Assembly: GCA_951213105.1 (NCBI GenBank)
Contig: OX578139.1
Coordinates: 70,412,754-70,476,753, forward strand
Source of the DNA: Amaurobius ferox
Lineage: Eukaryota; Arthropoda; Arachnida; Araneae; Amaurobiidae
Direction of reading: 5' to 3'
DNA: 64,000 bases
The notes beneath the pieces are model-generated. The model ran no database searches, was not told the DNA's origin, and worked only from the letters and a program-made list of their open reading frames with translations. This document shows, piece by piece, positions 1 to 12,620 of the stretch (the stretch's first letter is position 1; the number at the start of each line of letters is the position of its first letter). The translations under genes were made by a program, and so were the position numbers.

Positions 1-987
1 ATCTTAAGAAATATATGTTTCAAATAAAATGAAATTTTTTGAATTAGAAATGGAAAAAGAATCCGAAGGTGGAAATCCTTAGCACCCCCAGCCTCCTTCT
101 TCTTCAGAAAGAATTTTATGTTGAGTCCAAATTAATCATATTTGAGCTCTATTTCTAGCAGATCCTGAGAAATAGATGTTTCAAGGAAAACATCTCGTAA
201 AACCGATATTAAGATAACATTTTTGCCACCAATAAATAATGATTAATACTACATTTTAAAGCAGCTTGTACTAGGCGTCTACTTTAACAATATTAGAAGA
301 TATTACAAGCTCCATATCTTAATGGATAAAGAGACAACTGGTCAGGCAGAGAACCATTTTCTGATCTCGCTTGAATCATGAATTCTTTACATTTATGCCC
401 CAAACACGGATTTAGTCCTTCCATCAAAAAACGCTCAAAAACTGCAAATACAGCATATAATAAAACTTTGAATTCAACATGTTTCAAAGACAAAAATAGC
501 CTTCTTCTTCAGGGCAAGCTAGAAGAGCAACCTGGCTCATTCATTAATTGCTGCTATTTTTATTGTTTTCTTCTGTAGTTCTTATTGTTCATTCTTAGTA
601 TCCTGTCACTCATTATCCTGCTTTCTTGTATTTCCACACCTATTTCATTTCTCCTCATGGCTGTACCTCTTGTATTTTTCCACGTGGCACTGTTCAACTT
701 CTTTTTCTATATTCAATCACGTGTTCTATTCTACAGCAGACGCTGAACTTGCTTGAATGAGTGAGGTTATGCTTCTTGTACTTGCTGAAAAAGAAGGCTG
801 TTTCTTGCCTTCGAAACTAATTATAAAGTACTATTCTACATCAACCCAAGATCGTAACTCTTGTATGAACCATTACACTTTACTTCACTATAAATTAAAC
901 TTCCAATAATCTAAAGACTAGAGTTCGACGATGGAATCACGACATTTAACAAATAAACAACTTTATTTACAGTTAGCTTCGCTGGCT
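1..987. other. A+T-rich stretch, nothing recognised
   Basis: No convincing coding region or known repeat is visible. Open frames here are short, overlap on both strands and resemble no family I know. The right end (about 900-960) reads on the minus strand like a polyadenylation region (AATAAAG followed by T-rich sequence), so it could belong to a decayed LTR reaching to about 1440. That is only a suspicion. Confidence 0.4.
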
Positions 988-1073
988 ATATATATATATA
1001 TATAGGTATATATATATATATATATAGGTATATATATACATATAGTGTATATATATACAGTGTATATATAAAT

Positions 1074-1123
<50 letters not shown>

Positions 1124-1125
1124 TA
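988..1125. repeat. TA / CA compound microsatellite
   Basis: Alternating TA runs broken by AGGTA, then a CA run at about 1074-1100 and another TA run. This is seen directly. It has no coding meaning. Confidence 0.95.
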
Positions 1126-3050
1126 CAAATCTATATACAAATTATTTACAACGCTTGCACTTCAAATTCTACCCGAGACATACTAATCTACAATGAAATT
1201 CAAACCTAACTTATTACTAAACTGAATTCTATCTGAACCTATGATGATTACACTACGACACAATATATATATATTCACAAGATTGCAGGCTGTAACTCTC
1301 GATGCTACCTTCCATGGGCGACTGGAACATACACGCGCGCGAATTCGGCAAAATGGCAGAGCCGTAATTCTAAACTCTGTCCTTCTTATAGATCTGGCCA
1401 ATCGTGAGCATGCGATGCTTCGGAATGAAAGTTGAGAAGTTTAGGACATAAATTAAAATCAGGAAAAGTAGAATTAGGATAAAATGATAATAAATAACAG
1501 AATCCTCCCATAGTTGACTTCTACATGTTATTATATGCTATATTTATACAAATATTGTATAATAATTTAATCTTACAGGTTTGATGCAGTGGATTACTAA
1601 GGTGTCAAGCGACAACCGGGGCGAATCTATCGGATTAGATTTTTCTATTTTTCTCTAGGAGTGGGGAGGTGGAGGTTAAAGTCTCTTTGAACCCATCCGT
1701 AAAACGGACACATAAGACTTAACTTGACCACGGGGTAGAATTTAACTGTGCCAATTTTCAATTGAGACAACATGTGCCATTAAACAAAGTTAAACTCTCT
1801 AAAAAACGTCGCAGCTTAATTTTTAAGACTGTTAATTTTCCTGTCTTTAGCAAGCTTTCAAATACTAGTTTTATTTATATTAAATTGCTCACAAATTGTG
1901 CAAAAACAATTTATAAGTGTATGATTGTTGACATATAAATTTCGAACCGGTAACTTCCTCTAATGTTTATATTTGTAACCTTTTATTCAGTGGTATTTAT
2001 TACAGAAATTTGTTCTCATGATTTATTTTCATTTAGTTGATGAAGTAAGTTCACATAGCTTCTGAAACCTGTTGTTTTCCTTCATTTTTTGTTATATTCT
2101 TTTAATTTTGTAATAATTTATTCATCGATATTTTTAACGTAATTTGATTGAATCTTTTTTCAATGTAGTTAATATGCTCCTTTAAGAAAGTGATTTCTGC
2201 CAATATATTATTTCTGCAACTTTTATATTTTTACTAATTGATATATTTTACAGTGACTTGAACAAATGTGTTTATGGTGTTTTAATGAAATTAGCTCTTT
2301 TAACTTCCGTAAAGCTTGTTTCCTCCACTTTTTGTTTCTTACTACAAAATTTCATAATGCCATTTTCATATTAACAGGTATTTTTACAATAATTTTATGC
2401 TTTTTATTTTAAAGTTAGTGTGATACAGTGCGAATATAACCATTACAAAATATAGGCTTTACAAATGAAAAGCATAATTTTGTCTAGAGATGCAAAAAAC
2501 AACCGGCTGGTATCAAGCCGCAGACACCAGTTTTATTACCAGTTATGATGGGGCGGACAGTAATTTACTGCCCAAGCTATAAAATCATGACCTCGTAACA
2601 AGTGCGCTTCATGACGCAAACAAGACTCAAAGTCAAAAGGAGATGTCCAATGGAGCTTAAAGTAAGTTCCACCCACAAAATTGGAACCAATGGCAGAACA
2701 AATCTCCTAAGCCAATGAACAGAAGGAGAGAAACACAAAGTACCTCATACTAGAGTTTGTGAAAAAAGTAGCGAGCTTTCTTACTGTTGACATGAAATGG
2801 TATTCTAAAGCCTTGAAAGACGATTTTCTTACGAATAACATGGCATTATAGTTTCTTACGAAGTACATTACAATTACCTTGACTTTAATAAATCGATGCG
2901 TACCCTTAGGAAAAGTGTGTGAGAGAGCGTCAGATGACTTGACAAAGAGTCCAGGCCCAACAAGAGGCATCAAGGATGGATCAGGTAACCATTTACATAA
3001 ACTTTTTGAGGGAATATTTTGAAGGCTTAGTAGCCAGTGTATTAAATTAA
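1126..3050. other. Unassigned sequence
   Basis: A slightly less A+T-rich patch lies at about 1280-1430 with short open frames on both strands, and a G+C-richer patch at about 1590-1740. A segment at 2480-2980 has a different composition from its surroundings and may be an old unidentified repeat. I see no domain, tRNA or terminal repeat. Confidence 0.35.
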
Positions 3051-3065
3051 TAGTATTTGTACTGT
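3051..3065. repeat. Target-site duplication of 5S-headed SINE, left
   Basis: TAGTATTTGTACTGT (15 bp) recurs exactly at 3445-3459 on the other side of the SINE. Exact flanking duplication is the mark of a target-primed insertion. Confidence 0.93.
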
Positions 3066-3444
3066 TGTTGAGACCCAGACCGTCCGACCTACCAGAAAGG
3101 TGTAAGGTAACTGTATGGACGGCCGGGAAGTGCCACCCAATTTAGACCGGAACCCAGTGGGGGAGGCATCCACAGGGACCGTACCCTCCTTCCCCTACCA
3201 CCAACCTCTCGGAAGGACTTACGGACCCACATGTTTAACGTGATCGTACTCCGCATGAACACGGCGGCATTTGTGGTAGCGTGCAAATCAAGCGCGCAAA
3301 CCACGGGGATACCGCACCCGAGATGGCCAACAGCTCGCGGTGTTCCGAGGTGGTCACCCACCAAGTACTAACCGCGCCCGATGCTGCTTGACTTCGGTGA
3401 TCTAACGAGAACCGGTGTTTTCAGCACGGTACGGCCGTTGGCCT
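3066..3444 (-). mobile_element. Full-length SINE with 5S-rRNA-derived head
   Basis: Read on the minus strand, the element opens at 3442 with about 117 nt that follow an animal 5S rRNA from end to end (3442 down to 3326), including the internal segment with GTCAAGCAGC and the closing GTTGGC. Next comes a tRNA-like stretch at about 3325-3280 that keeps the A-box half but lacks a B box. Then follows the body shared with every other SINE here (motifs GTTAAACATGTGGGT and CCTTCCGAGAGG, ending GGTCGGACGGTCTGGGT) and a short AAC tail. A 15-bp target duplication bounds it. The 5S head should supply a type 1 Pol III promoter, and a LINE must supply the reverse transcriptase; neither is shown here. An ORF over this copy is not a gene. 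Confidence 0.92.
3326..3442 (-). pseudogene. 5S rRNA-like sequence forming the SINE head
   Basis: I recognise the 5S rRNA order of segments from memory: GCCAACGGCC start, central TCACCGAAGTCAAGCAGC, then GGGCGCGGTTAGTACTTGG, and a GTTGGC end able to pair with the start. It is fused without a break to SINE sequence and lies inside the SINE target duplications, so it is a retrotransposon part and not a ribosomal gene. Confidence 0.88.
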
Positions 3445-3459
3445 TAGTATTTGTACTGT
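3445..3459. repeat. Target-site duplication of 5S-headed SINE, right
   Basis: Exact 15-bp copy of 3051-3065. Confidence 0.93.
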
Positions 3460-3990
3460 ATCACAACACGGAAACAGCTCTAGTAACTATTATGTTAATT
3501 ATTGATAAATTTGGTAAATAATATTTAATCATTAAATAATAATAATTAATAACGTTTGTTTGAGCAATTTAATGTCTGTTTATTGGATAAGTGAAGTTAA
3601 TTTTATGTTATTAATCAAATTGCTTTTCAGAAGAAACACCGGACAATATACTAAATTAATATGGTGTGTTTTTGCAGCTGCATGTACTAATCACTGCTAT
3701 ATAAGAACCCATACCAAATTAATTATAGTGGGCTATCACTTCGTCAATTGTATATAAATTTAATATATATATTTTATTTATACTCTACAGTTAGGCAATG
3801 ATGTTACAAATGTAGCCTCCGAAATCAGTTGTTTTTCTATTTAATTTGACTTAAGTTCGTAGATTTATTCACTGAGAAAATGTTTTGAATCCTGTTGGGG
3901 GGTTTTCCTATCTTTTCCCTGTCCTAACTGTATAAATAAAACTACCTGAGATTGAAAGTGACCAAAATTTTACCTTCTCTATAAATAGAA
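3460..3990. other. A+T-rich stretch, nothing recognised
   Basis: Only short, compositionally unremarkable open frames are present, with no terminal repeats. Confidence 0.4.
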
Positions 3991-4905
3991 AAATCTGATG
4001 TGGACAACACATGTCTTTCCTTATATAATGCAATGAATTTACTACTTTTACAGTTAAAAAAAAATTATTCTTATAGTAGATACCTATATTCTTTCCAAGA
4101 TATTGAATTATCTTCAATAATTCATCATTTTCATTGATTTAGCGTCATTTTTATCTATTTGGCGAGATTTTCGTTAATTTGGTAAGATTTAAAAAGACGT
4201 CGAGATGGCGACATTCCGCCAAATTCGTAGCCAAAATCTAGCCAAGCTTTATGGACGGAGAAATAAGATATTCTTATAGCAGATAAATGACTATTGGCGT
4301 TCAAATACAAAAGTATTACTCAAAGTATATTTTCTCATGAATGGAACGAGCTAGATCCACGAGAATGATGTCACCAAATTTATCGCGGGATATTACATAT
4401 GAAAAGTGAACATGTTTCTCAACAGTTAATATATTTTTTATAATTTATGGGATTTTTTGATAAATTTATTTGAAAAATGTGCAATATCTCGAGAACGGTT
4501 CATTCTAGCATTCTAAAGTTTATGTCAATCCTTTTCTAAGGAAAAATTATATAAGATATATCTATTTGCGTGACTTTATTAAAGGTTTTGATTTTTTGAG
4601 GATTTTTTCAAAATTTCACTCGAAAATTTAGGGGGATTCTGAACATTCGATTACGTTTAGAAACAATAGGCTTCCAGTATTCATAGATTGTGATTTTTGT
4701 ACCAAATTTCATTCGAATCGCTCCATTCGTTAGTGAGTGAGATATAGTCTCCACAGACTCACTGACACACTCACACACATTACCTCAGAAATGTTTGATT
4801 CATGATCAGGGATGCTTGAAACGTGCTCTCCCGTCGAAAATTCGAATTCGAATTTCCGACCCCGTCACAGTAGTTTCCTTATACATTATGTATATAAGCA
4901 AAGTA
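3991..4905 (-). mobile_element. HLE-1 copy A (Helentron-like non-autonomous element)
   Basis: Matches eight other copies in the window. Read on the minus strand it begins with a hairpin carrying ACTTTCCTTATATA (here mutated), continues with a TTCGAATTCGAA-type segment and a GT tract (here short), and ends with an inverted copy of the start motif followed by a small stem-loop (ATGTG/CACAT, read on the plus strand as GATGTGG...CACATG at 3996-4012). There is no coding capacity. Assignment to Helentron/HINE-type elements is inferred from this layout and from the lack of any target duplication. Confidence 0.75.
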
Positions 4906-6380
4906 ATAATGTAGTAGTCAATGAGTTGTAAATTAATCCTTCTGAAAACAACACATATACTTGTCATTCCATAGTCCATACGTAAACTGATTACTGTAAA
5001 TATATGGTAAAAAACACTTAAGCGGACATTCCAGTCGTATTTTTAAAGAAACTGCCAAGTCTTATGACAAATGAAAGTAAATAAATAACTGTAAGATACT
5101 GATACTTCAATTCTTATTCCCAAAGCCGAAAAACTTAAAGATATTGTTATATTTTCCACGTTTAAATCCAAGTAATTGTTCAAAGATTAATGAAGTTTGT
5201 TCGGCTTGTTTGGGAATTTCGAATATTTTCTGGAAGCTTTTAAAGAACTAACTATCCAACGAAAATTCAAAATAATTTTACAAAAATTAATTCCAATTAA
5301 AGAAAACATAGTTAAAAGGTACTGTGGCTACCATTTCTAGTGAGCATTATGGAGAAGCCATGTCCCGTTTTGTTGTATATATTTATATGTCTTGTAGAAA
5401 AGAATGTCCAAATTTCCGAAACAATGCAGGCAAAAGAATTTTCAATTCTTTGAAGCATTTTAATGAACAGTTTTAATTATTCATGCGTACAAAGGATTTT
5501 TGAAAAATGATGTTTTTGATGCATGTGGGTATGCATTTTGCACATCTTTAATTCATACCCGACAGAACACAATTATCATTAAAAAGAATATATCACTAGC
5601 TTAATAGCATATTTCTTGATATTAATTAATGATAATAGTGAGGAATGTAAAGGGGAAAGTAAAGAGACCTAAGCTTTATGTTTACTATTTTGTAGAAAGA
5701 AATTTGGACCTTAACAAAAGCAATAGTAAAATTAAATGTTTCAAATGGCTTTAAAAATAATTTTAAGATAAAAACTTCCGTAATGGCACAGTATATAACA
5801 AGCAATTAAAGGTATAGTTTTCCGCTATTTGAAAATATGCTCTCCTTTTTCTTTTACGGATGTAGTCAGCTTAGTATAGTGCGCAGTGTTTCGTTTTCTT
5901 TTGTAGTTACCCAATTGTATGTTTTCGAACTTTGATAAAATGTGTGTCCCTATCTCTCTATACAGTGTGTCTCAAAAAGATTGAAACGCGCTTTCATTCT
6001 TTACTTGTTGGAGATAAGTGGGCAATGTAAATTTAAAAGATGTTGAAAGTAAGGTAGGAAATAAGACTGCTTTAATGAAATTGTCTTCCTATTAATTTTC
6101 AAAAAGTAACAATTTTTAAATATTTTATATGACCCCCTTAGACAAATTTGGTCAAACAGAAATCTTTTATTTTTAATGCACAAAGATCATTAAAAAAACC
6201 GCATATCTGTATCTTTAAAATCAACTGATTTATGATAAAGGAAAAAATCTGACTTTTGCGACTTTTCCGTACCATGTGAAAGGATGTTTTATCAGTGAAA
6301 ATAGGGATCATAAACAAATTGACGATAGAAATTATTTAGATCAAAAATACGTTGATATGTGTCAAACACATATCAAAGCA
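4906..6380. other. A+T-rich stretch, nothing recognised
   Basis: No domain, RNA or terminal repeat is recognised. CAGTGTGTCTC near 5965 resembles a transposon tip, but I found no inverted partner. Confidence 0.35.
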
Positions 6381-6952
6381 GGAGGTTGTCGAACAACAAA
6401 GCAGGAGGTTGTCGAAGCGTAGCGAGCTGGAGTTGGAGCCCCTTAGTATAAAAAATTGTAGCCACCGCCTCTTATGTTTGACAAATTTCGCGTTCCTCGA
6501 GTTCCTCTATGTCGCACCGAAAAAACTATAGCAGACAAAAATCTAAAATTTCGCACATTTGTAAAAAAATGTTAGGGATAAAAGTTGAAATAAACCGTTT
6601 TTCGATTTAAGCATTAGTTTAAGAAACATTTAATGTTAACGTCAAAGCTATTTGAGCTGCGAGTTCGTGTCCTGAGTAGACTAACAATAGCAAGACCACG
6701 AATTTTTGCAGGCATGTGCTAACATAACTGAATATTTGCAAGACAGAGCCCTTTTTGTAAAATCTCGAGGTAGTTCATGCGTTATTCTACTTTTTATGCA
6801 CTTCTGAAATGATTTTTTTTGTATGGAAGCTTCCCTTGAAATTCTCTGCCTCATTGCCATCGAGTAGGAGGAAAAGTATCTCGACTCGCAAAGCGACAGG
6901 ACGTAGCTTCGGCTTGACAAGACATAGCAAGCAGGGGGCTGAATCCCCTAGT
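6381..6952 (+). mobile_element. Possible Helitron-type 3' terminus
   Basis: At 6932-6952 a run GGGGG, a six-base loop and CCCC are followed by TAG, so the sequence reads hairpin then CTAG then T. Hairpin plus CTRR with insertion before T is the textbook Helitron 3' end. A related but poorer sequence lies at 6410-6445 (GAAGCGTAGCGAGC then GGAG...CCCC). No 5' TC end or Rep/helicase sequence could be fixed. This is weak, offered as a lead. Confidence 0.25.
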
Positions 6953-8269
6953 TGATTAAATTTAAGCGTTCGGTCCAGCTAAGTCATTATGTCAAACCTA
7001 CAACATAGCAACCGAGCGTGCACGAGGAAAAGTTTGCCTTGACCTCTCAGCCACCTCGTCGGCGCATTTCGTCTATTAGCGAAAATACTGAAAAAATGAA
7101 ATTGACTCGCCACTGTAAAACTGGGATAAAATCCCCCATTCGGATAAAATGTAGACATATTTGAGAAAACTCGGGTGAAATCACGCATGTAGATACTACT
7201 GACACTGTACTTAAGTTGTATATCAATTCTGCCAATAGATGACGCCCCAATAAATGCAGTTCTTCCAATAGATAACCTTATTCTATCCGCTCGCAATCAC
7301 TTTTAGAGAGCATATTTTTCTTGTATCTATTTCGCCCATCGTCTAAAATCTTAGAACAACCATTATTTTTATGCGTCTAAGAGCATTCTCTCTCGACTTC
7401 TAGCACATCCTTTCTTAATAGGGAACCAGCATTCTCTCTAAGCTTCGTCACAGGGAACTCCATGAATTTTAGCCCTTTATCTTAAAGTCTAGATACTTTC
7501 CACACTTGCTACATTTATTCCTAGATTGGTTTGGAGAGATATTTGGGTCGTATTTGCAGTGTCGGCATGAATCCTTAAGAGCCCCAATAGGAAATAAGTT
7601 TCCAGAGCCCTTGAGGAGTGAAGAAAGAACATTTTAATTTGTTGTTAGGGGCCCCAGCGGGCAACGACCGCGGCCCAGATGGACCACGCCGAAGCGGTGT
7701 CCTTGAAAATGAAAATTTGTAATTAAGGTCCTACCTCCTACCCTGCATCACGTGATTTCTATAGGGCGCTGCTCACTTATTGCAGTGCCGACATTTTGAG
7801 TAACATATATCCATTTATGACTAATTGCTGAGGGTACTTACATTTTATTGTCCCGAACTCATGCATGGCTCATATTGTTGCATTTGGGTTGTCACGGGTT
7901 CCTTCCATCTGTTTTTCATACATCAGGACATGATTTTACCTCAATCTGATTTCTCGGCATAGTACCATTTATTATTATTTAGTGATTGTTTTTTGAAAAT
8001 ATCACTATTTTTTTTCAGTATATTGCGCCACTGGGAAGATGTAGAAGTAATGTTTTGAAGTGGATACGGTTTGTAAATTATTCGTGTCGATTGTAGAAAT
8101 CCATTACACTGTGTATATATTTAATCATGTGATTAAAATATTTTGGCAATGAAGTTTATAACTGAAATTTTATTTGCTTAAAATTATTAGAACATATCCA
8201 CCGTTTAAAAATAGAAATCTGTATAAAAACTGCCTAGCGAGTTTTGTGTCTTTCCAGACTTCTCTCCTT
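6953..8269. other. Mixed-composition stretch, unassigned
   Basis: Composition is richer in G+C at 6960-7320 and at 7650-7760 (GGGGCCCC near 7651) than in the flanks, which suggests old transposon pieces. The minus-strand open frame at 6979-7296 overlaps another frame and shows no motif I know, so I do not call a gene. Confidence 0.3.
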
Positions 8270-8720
8270 TCACTTGCCAGACGCCTCCTGATGATATAAA
8301 AGACTGAATCTCTGCACATATTTACAATCAACTACAAGATGAGGGTTACAAAACTTTCTAGACGCTACAAAACCTCCATTTGACTAAGAAAGCTGAATCT
8401 TTGCACACATAGCATCAATCATGATACATGATCTAATGGAGTCAGAACGGGCAGGATAAAATGAGAGGGTGGAAAAGTTTTTCTAGACAGTTTAGAAGCC
8501 CACCCTCCCCCGTTGATCTACAAGATTGAATCTTTGCATGCTATCGACCACGAGATAGAACCTAAAAGAGCCAGATTCTTTTTACTCCTCTGGGGACGTA
8601 GAAATTGGGAGAATCGAAAAATTTCCCTGGCTCTTCAGAAGCCCGCTGGTGATTTAAAAGGTTGAAACTTTGTACATTGATAGTATCGACCACGAAACAG
8701 AACTTAACTGAACCAATTAT
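8270..8720. repeat. Degenerate minisatellite, about 95-145 bp unit
   Basis: Four diverged units share the order: A(A/G)ACTGAATC or TTGAATCTTTGCA, then ATCAA/ATCGACCA, then a TTTTTCTAGAC-like end followed by a CCTCC/CCC motif (units near 8275, 8368, 8496 and 8638). Seen by eye; unit boundaries are approximate. Confidence 0.6.
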
Positions 8721-8854
8721 TTATTAAGAGGAGTCTTTTTAGACGACAAAGGCCATACATTATTAAACAAAGTAAAACATATTAACTGAAAGTAGGAAGT
8801 TTTTAAAAAAGTATATGGTTTTATGCCTGTGACAGACATAAATACTAGTCTGTT

Positions 8855-9211
8855 ATAAAATGTTGCATCTATATGTTTAATAAAATATTGCATCTATATT
8901 TTTAATAAAATATTGCTTCTATATTTTTAATAAAATATTGCATCTATATCTTTTATAAAATATTGCATGTATATTTTTAATAAAATACTGCATCTATATT
9001 TTTAATAAAATATTGCATGTATATTTTTAGTAAAATATTGCATCTGTATTTTAATAAAATATTGCATATATATTTTTTATAAAATATTGCATCTGTATTT
9101 TAATAAAATATTGCATCTATATTTTTTATGAAATATTGCATCTATATTTTAATAAAATATTGCATCTATATTTTTAATAAAATATTGCATCTATATTTTT
9201 ATTAAAATATC
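8855..9211. repeat. 25-bp minisatellite, about 14 units
   Basis: The unit AAAATATTGCATCTATATTT plus TTAAT repeats with spacing 25 (23-26 in variants), for example ATTGC at 8887, 8912 and 8937. Units differ by a few bases. Confidence 0.93.
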
Positions 9212-9795
9212 ACTAGTCATACAACTGTAGCATGGGATTCATATTGAAGTTTATATTCTGTTATTGGATCTTTTGTAATAACTGCTGACAGTAATATATC
9301 TAAATTTTCCCTTTTTTATTACGGTGTTGCGCAATAAAGTACTTTTTTTCTAACTTAGCAATATAATCTTATTTTGAAAGTCTTAAATTTCAATCGCATT
9401 TAAAAATCATCGTAGTTAAACTTTACGGGATTTTTTACCGACTGTCTGATATGCTGCATATGGCACTATAAATAAATTTAAGCTTCAAAGTTTTATGACT
9501 CATAAAAAATGTGTATTAATAAAACTGTATAAAGTATTATAAATGAAGTGAGAAAAATATTGTAAAATTTTAGGTTTTTACTGATTTAAATTTCGCTTTA
9601 GATTCTGGAGAAATCACATTATTGAAAGTTTTGCATACTTTGTCTATCCGTCAAAAGATAAATTTTATATAATTAATATAAAAGGAAATATACTCTAATA
9701 AACATAAACTACATACATTTAATTACATGCTTATTTTTATGTAGTTATAAAGCAAAAAGGATATCAAAGAACATATTTGTTGAAAATCATTTTAA
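9212..9795. other. A+T-rich stretch, nothing recognised
   Basis: No gene or repeat is recognised between the minisatellite and the Tc1 element. Confidence 0.4.
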
Positions 9796-9797
9796 TA

Positions 9798-11305
9798 CAC
9801 TCTGTTGCAAAAATATTTATGCACCCATAAAAAATTGAAACTCGGCATACAAATGTCGTTTTAAGAGTAATGTAAATCATTAAACTATCAGCGCCAATGA
9901 TTTTATAGGATACATACAACGCACATGAGAACTGCGCATTGTGCAGCATTTAAAACGACCGGTGTTCTCAACCAAGGGCTGTTGGAACTGGATTTTCTGT
10001 TTTGATACTGCAAATTGTTTTGATACTCAAAGATGCCTTTGAGATGTACTCGACATCGCTATGAATAATTGTCGGATTTAGAGAGAGGTCGAATCATAGA
10101 CCTATAGGAAGCTAGTTGGTCCAACAGACGTATAAATCGCCATCTTGGTTGGAGCGATATGGTAATTGTTAGGTGTTTGCAACAGGCAGAAGTAGATCTT
10201 AGAAGGTACATGTAACCGTAGCAGAGACTCAGGACACCCCAGACAGACAACTGCCCGTAAGGATCATGCAGTCACAGACGTTCTGCATGTGTTCACACGT
10301 CCACACCAATGGCGACGATTTTAGCGATTTGAAGACATTTGTTATCCCCCATGCATCCTATATCAAGGGATACTATTCAAACACATGTGGCAGAAGGTGG
10401 GATTAGGTGTTGACGTCCATTAAGACGCCTACAACTGACCCCTCAACATAGACAGAGCCGTCTGGATTGGTGCCGTGCTCGGTCAGCCTGGATTATGTCC
10501 GATTGAAAGCATGTTGTTTTTGGCTACGAATTTCGTTTCTTTTTCAGTGCTCATAACTGCCGCATAAGTGTGTCTAAAACACAGGAAACCACTTGACTCA
10601 CCCTAGGGTACGAGTAGCAATTTCAGTGGCCGGCCCCCGCACACGTGTATGGAAGAGGACTGTCCAACGTTTCGATACCAGCATTTGTTATCGAGCGGCA
10701 CAAAGCCATCACACGTGGTATGATAGTCTGGGGAACCATCTCGTGAGACAGCCGATATCCTGTAGTTGCGCAGCAAGCCAATCTGACTGCTCGCTTGTAC
10801 CTCGACGATATTCTGCTGCCGATTGTTCTTCTTATGCCGTCAAGCCGCCCAGGTTCCCTTTATCAACAAGACATCGCTCGATTACATGCTGCACGACTTT
10901 CTCAACAATGTCTTCCATAATTTAATACCCTCCTATGACCATTCAGATACCCAGACCTATCACCAACAATAGAACACGTCTGGGACATACTGGAACAGCA
11001 ATTGCAGCTTTCTCAGAATACAACTGAATTAACTGACCAGTTGCAACATTTGTGGCAGAATCTTCCGCAGAGAGACATAATCTACTTAATTGACTCTATG
11101 CCGCACCGAATATTGACTTGTATAGCTGCCAGGGGGTTTAAATCTTAATCAAATGTCATCTTCTTGTTTCCACCATTTCTTAATAAAACTTTTTTTCTCC
11201 CAAATTCTAATCATTTGCATATCTCCTCAAACGATACATGCATGCCGAGTTTCACGGCTGTAGTTCAATCTAGAATGGGTGCATATACTTTTTTGCAACT
11301 GAGTG
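9798..11305 (+). mobile_element. Decayed Tc1-family DNA transposon
   Basis: Terminal inverted repeats pair CACTCTGTTGC...TTATGCACCCAT at 9798 with ATGGGTGCATA...GCAACTGAGTG ending at 11305. Both ends are flanked by TA (9796-9797 and 11306-11307), the Tc1/mariner target duplication. Length is 1508 bp, normal for the family. The interior carries a broken transposase on the plus strand. The element cannot be active in cis. Confidence 0.92.
10033..11145 (+). pseudogene. Tc1-type transposase, frameshifted and with stops
   Basis: The product would be the DDE transposase that binds the inverted repeats and cuts and pastes the element. Visible pieces, spread over more than one frame: an N-terminal start at 10033 (MPLRCTRHRYE); a helix-turn-helix region near 10076-10180 with RGRIID and NRRINRHLGWSDM; IVWGTIS near 10722; LYQQDIARLHAA near 10860, matching the QDNARPH block that holds the second catalytic Asp; and YPDLSP...EHVWD near 10950, holding the last acidic residue. 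Several stops and frameshifts interrupt it, so it is a pseudogene. The 110-aa open frame at 10593-10925 lies mostly out of the ancestral frame. Family assignment rests on these known motif blocks. Confidence 0.9.
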
Positions 11306-11307
11306 TA

Positions 11308-11790
11308 TATTTTAGGTCGATATGTTGTTTAAACCTTATACATTATGAAAGTTAATAATCCTAAAATTAAAACATTGCATTATTAACATCGTAACGAAAA
11401 TTAATAAACATGTCAACTGAGTTTAAATACCGAAAAACTCTCATCGTCAAAAGGAAACTAAAACAGAGCATTAGCTACAACAAGTAAAAAAGGATATATC
11501 TGTCAGCAGGAAAAGGTTTACATGATGCAGAAATATAGGAGTTGCCAATAAGAAATAATAATAACTAAACAAAAATAAAACCAATAAAATATGAACTATA
11601 GTAAAATGAGTATTGGTCCGATTTGACTTGAGAGGAAGGAATCCCTAGCTAAAAAGCTTCTCTTAGATGTGTCACACACTTGAAAACATGACATAATACG
11701 AGCAGCACAGATTTGGATGTAAGAATAAAATTAAACATTTTTACACAAACAATAAAAATAAGAAAATTAAATTGAAAACTTTAAATAAAG
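11308..11790. other. A+T-rich stretch, nothing recognised
   Basis: No repeat ends or coding signals are recognised. Confidence 0.4.
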
Positions 11791-12589
11791 AAATCTGATG
11801 TGGGCAGCACATGACTTTCCTTATATAATGCAATGAATTTACTACTTTTACAGTAAAAAAAATAGATTATTTTTATAGTAGTTATTTATATTCTTTCTAA
11901 AATATTGAATTTTCGTCAATGAGTCATCATTTTCCACGTCGTCATCATCAATGAGTCCTCATTGATTTAGCGTCATTTTTATCCATTTGGCGAATTTTTC
12001 GTTAATTTAGCAACAATTAAAAAAGTCTCCAAGTTGATGACATTTCACCAAATCCGTCGCCAAAATCTCACCAAGCGTTATGGACGAAGAAATAAGTTAT
12101 TCTTACAGCGGATAAATGACTATTGGCGTTCAAATACAAAAGTATTACTCAAAGAATCTTTTTACATGAATGGAACGAGTTAGATCCACGAGAATGATGT
12201 TACCAAATTCATCGCATGGTATTACATATGAAAAGTGAACATGTTTCTCAATAGCGAATATTTTTCTTTATTTTATATGATTTTTTGATAATTTTTTTGA
12301 AAACTGTGCAATGTCTCAAGAACGGTTAATGGTAGCGTTCTAAAATTTATGTTAATCGTTTTCTAATGAAAAATTACAAAAGAAATGCCTATTTGCGTAA
12401 CTTTATTAGCGGTTTTGATTTTTTGACGATTTTTTCAAAATTTCACTCGAAAATTTAGAGGGGTTCTGAACATTCGATTGTGTATAAAAACAATAGACTT
12501 CCAGTGTTTAGGGATTGTGATTTTTGTGCCAAATTTCGTTCGAATCGGTCCATTCGTTCGTCAGTTATCGTCTCCACAGACTCACTGAC

Positions 12590-12620
<31 letters not shown>

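Noticed and set aside
3089..3364. 91-aa minus-strand open frame (also 25143-25430 and 35192-35506)
   Set aside because: The three translations share a block because they are copies of one SINE, not a protein family.
3326..3442. A functional 5S rRNA gene
   Set aside because: It is fused to a SINE body and sits inside an exact 15-bp target duplication.
6979..7296. 105-aa minus-strand open frame
   Set aside because: Overlaps a second minus-strand frame, lies in a G+C-richer patch that may be an old repeat, and has no recognisable motif.
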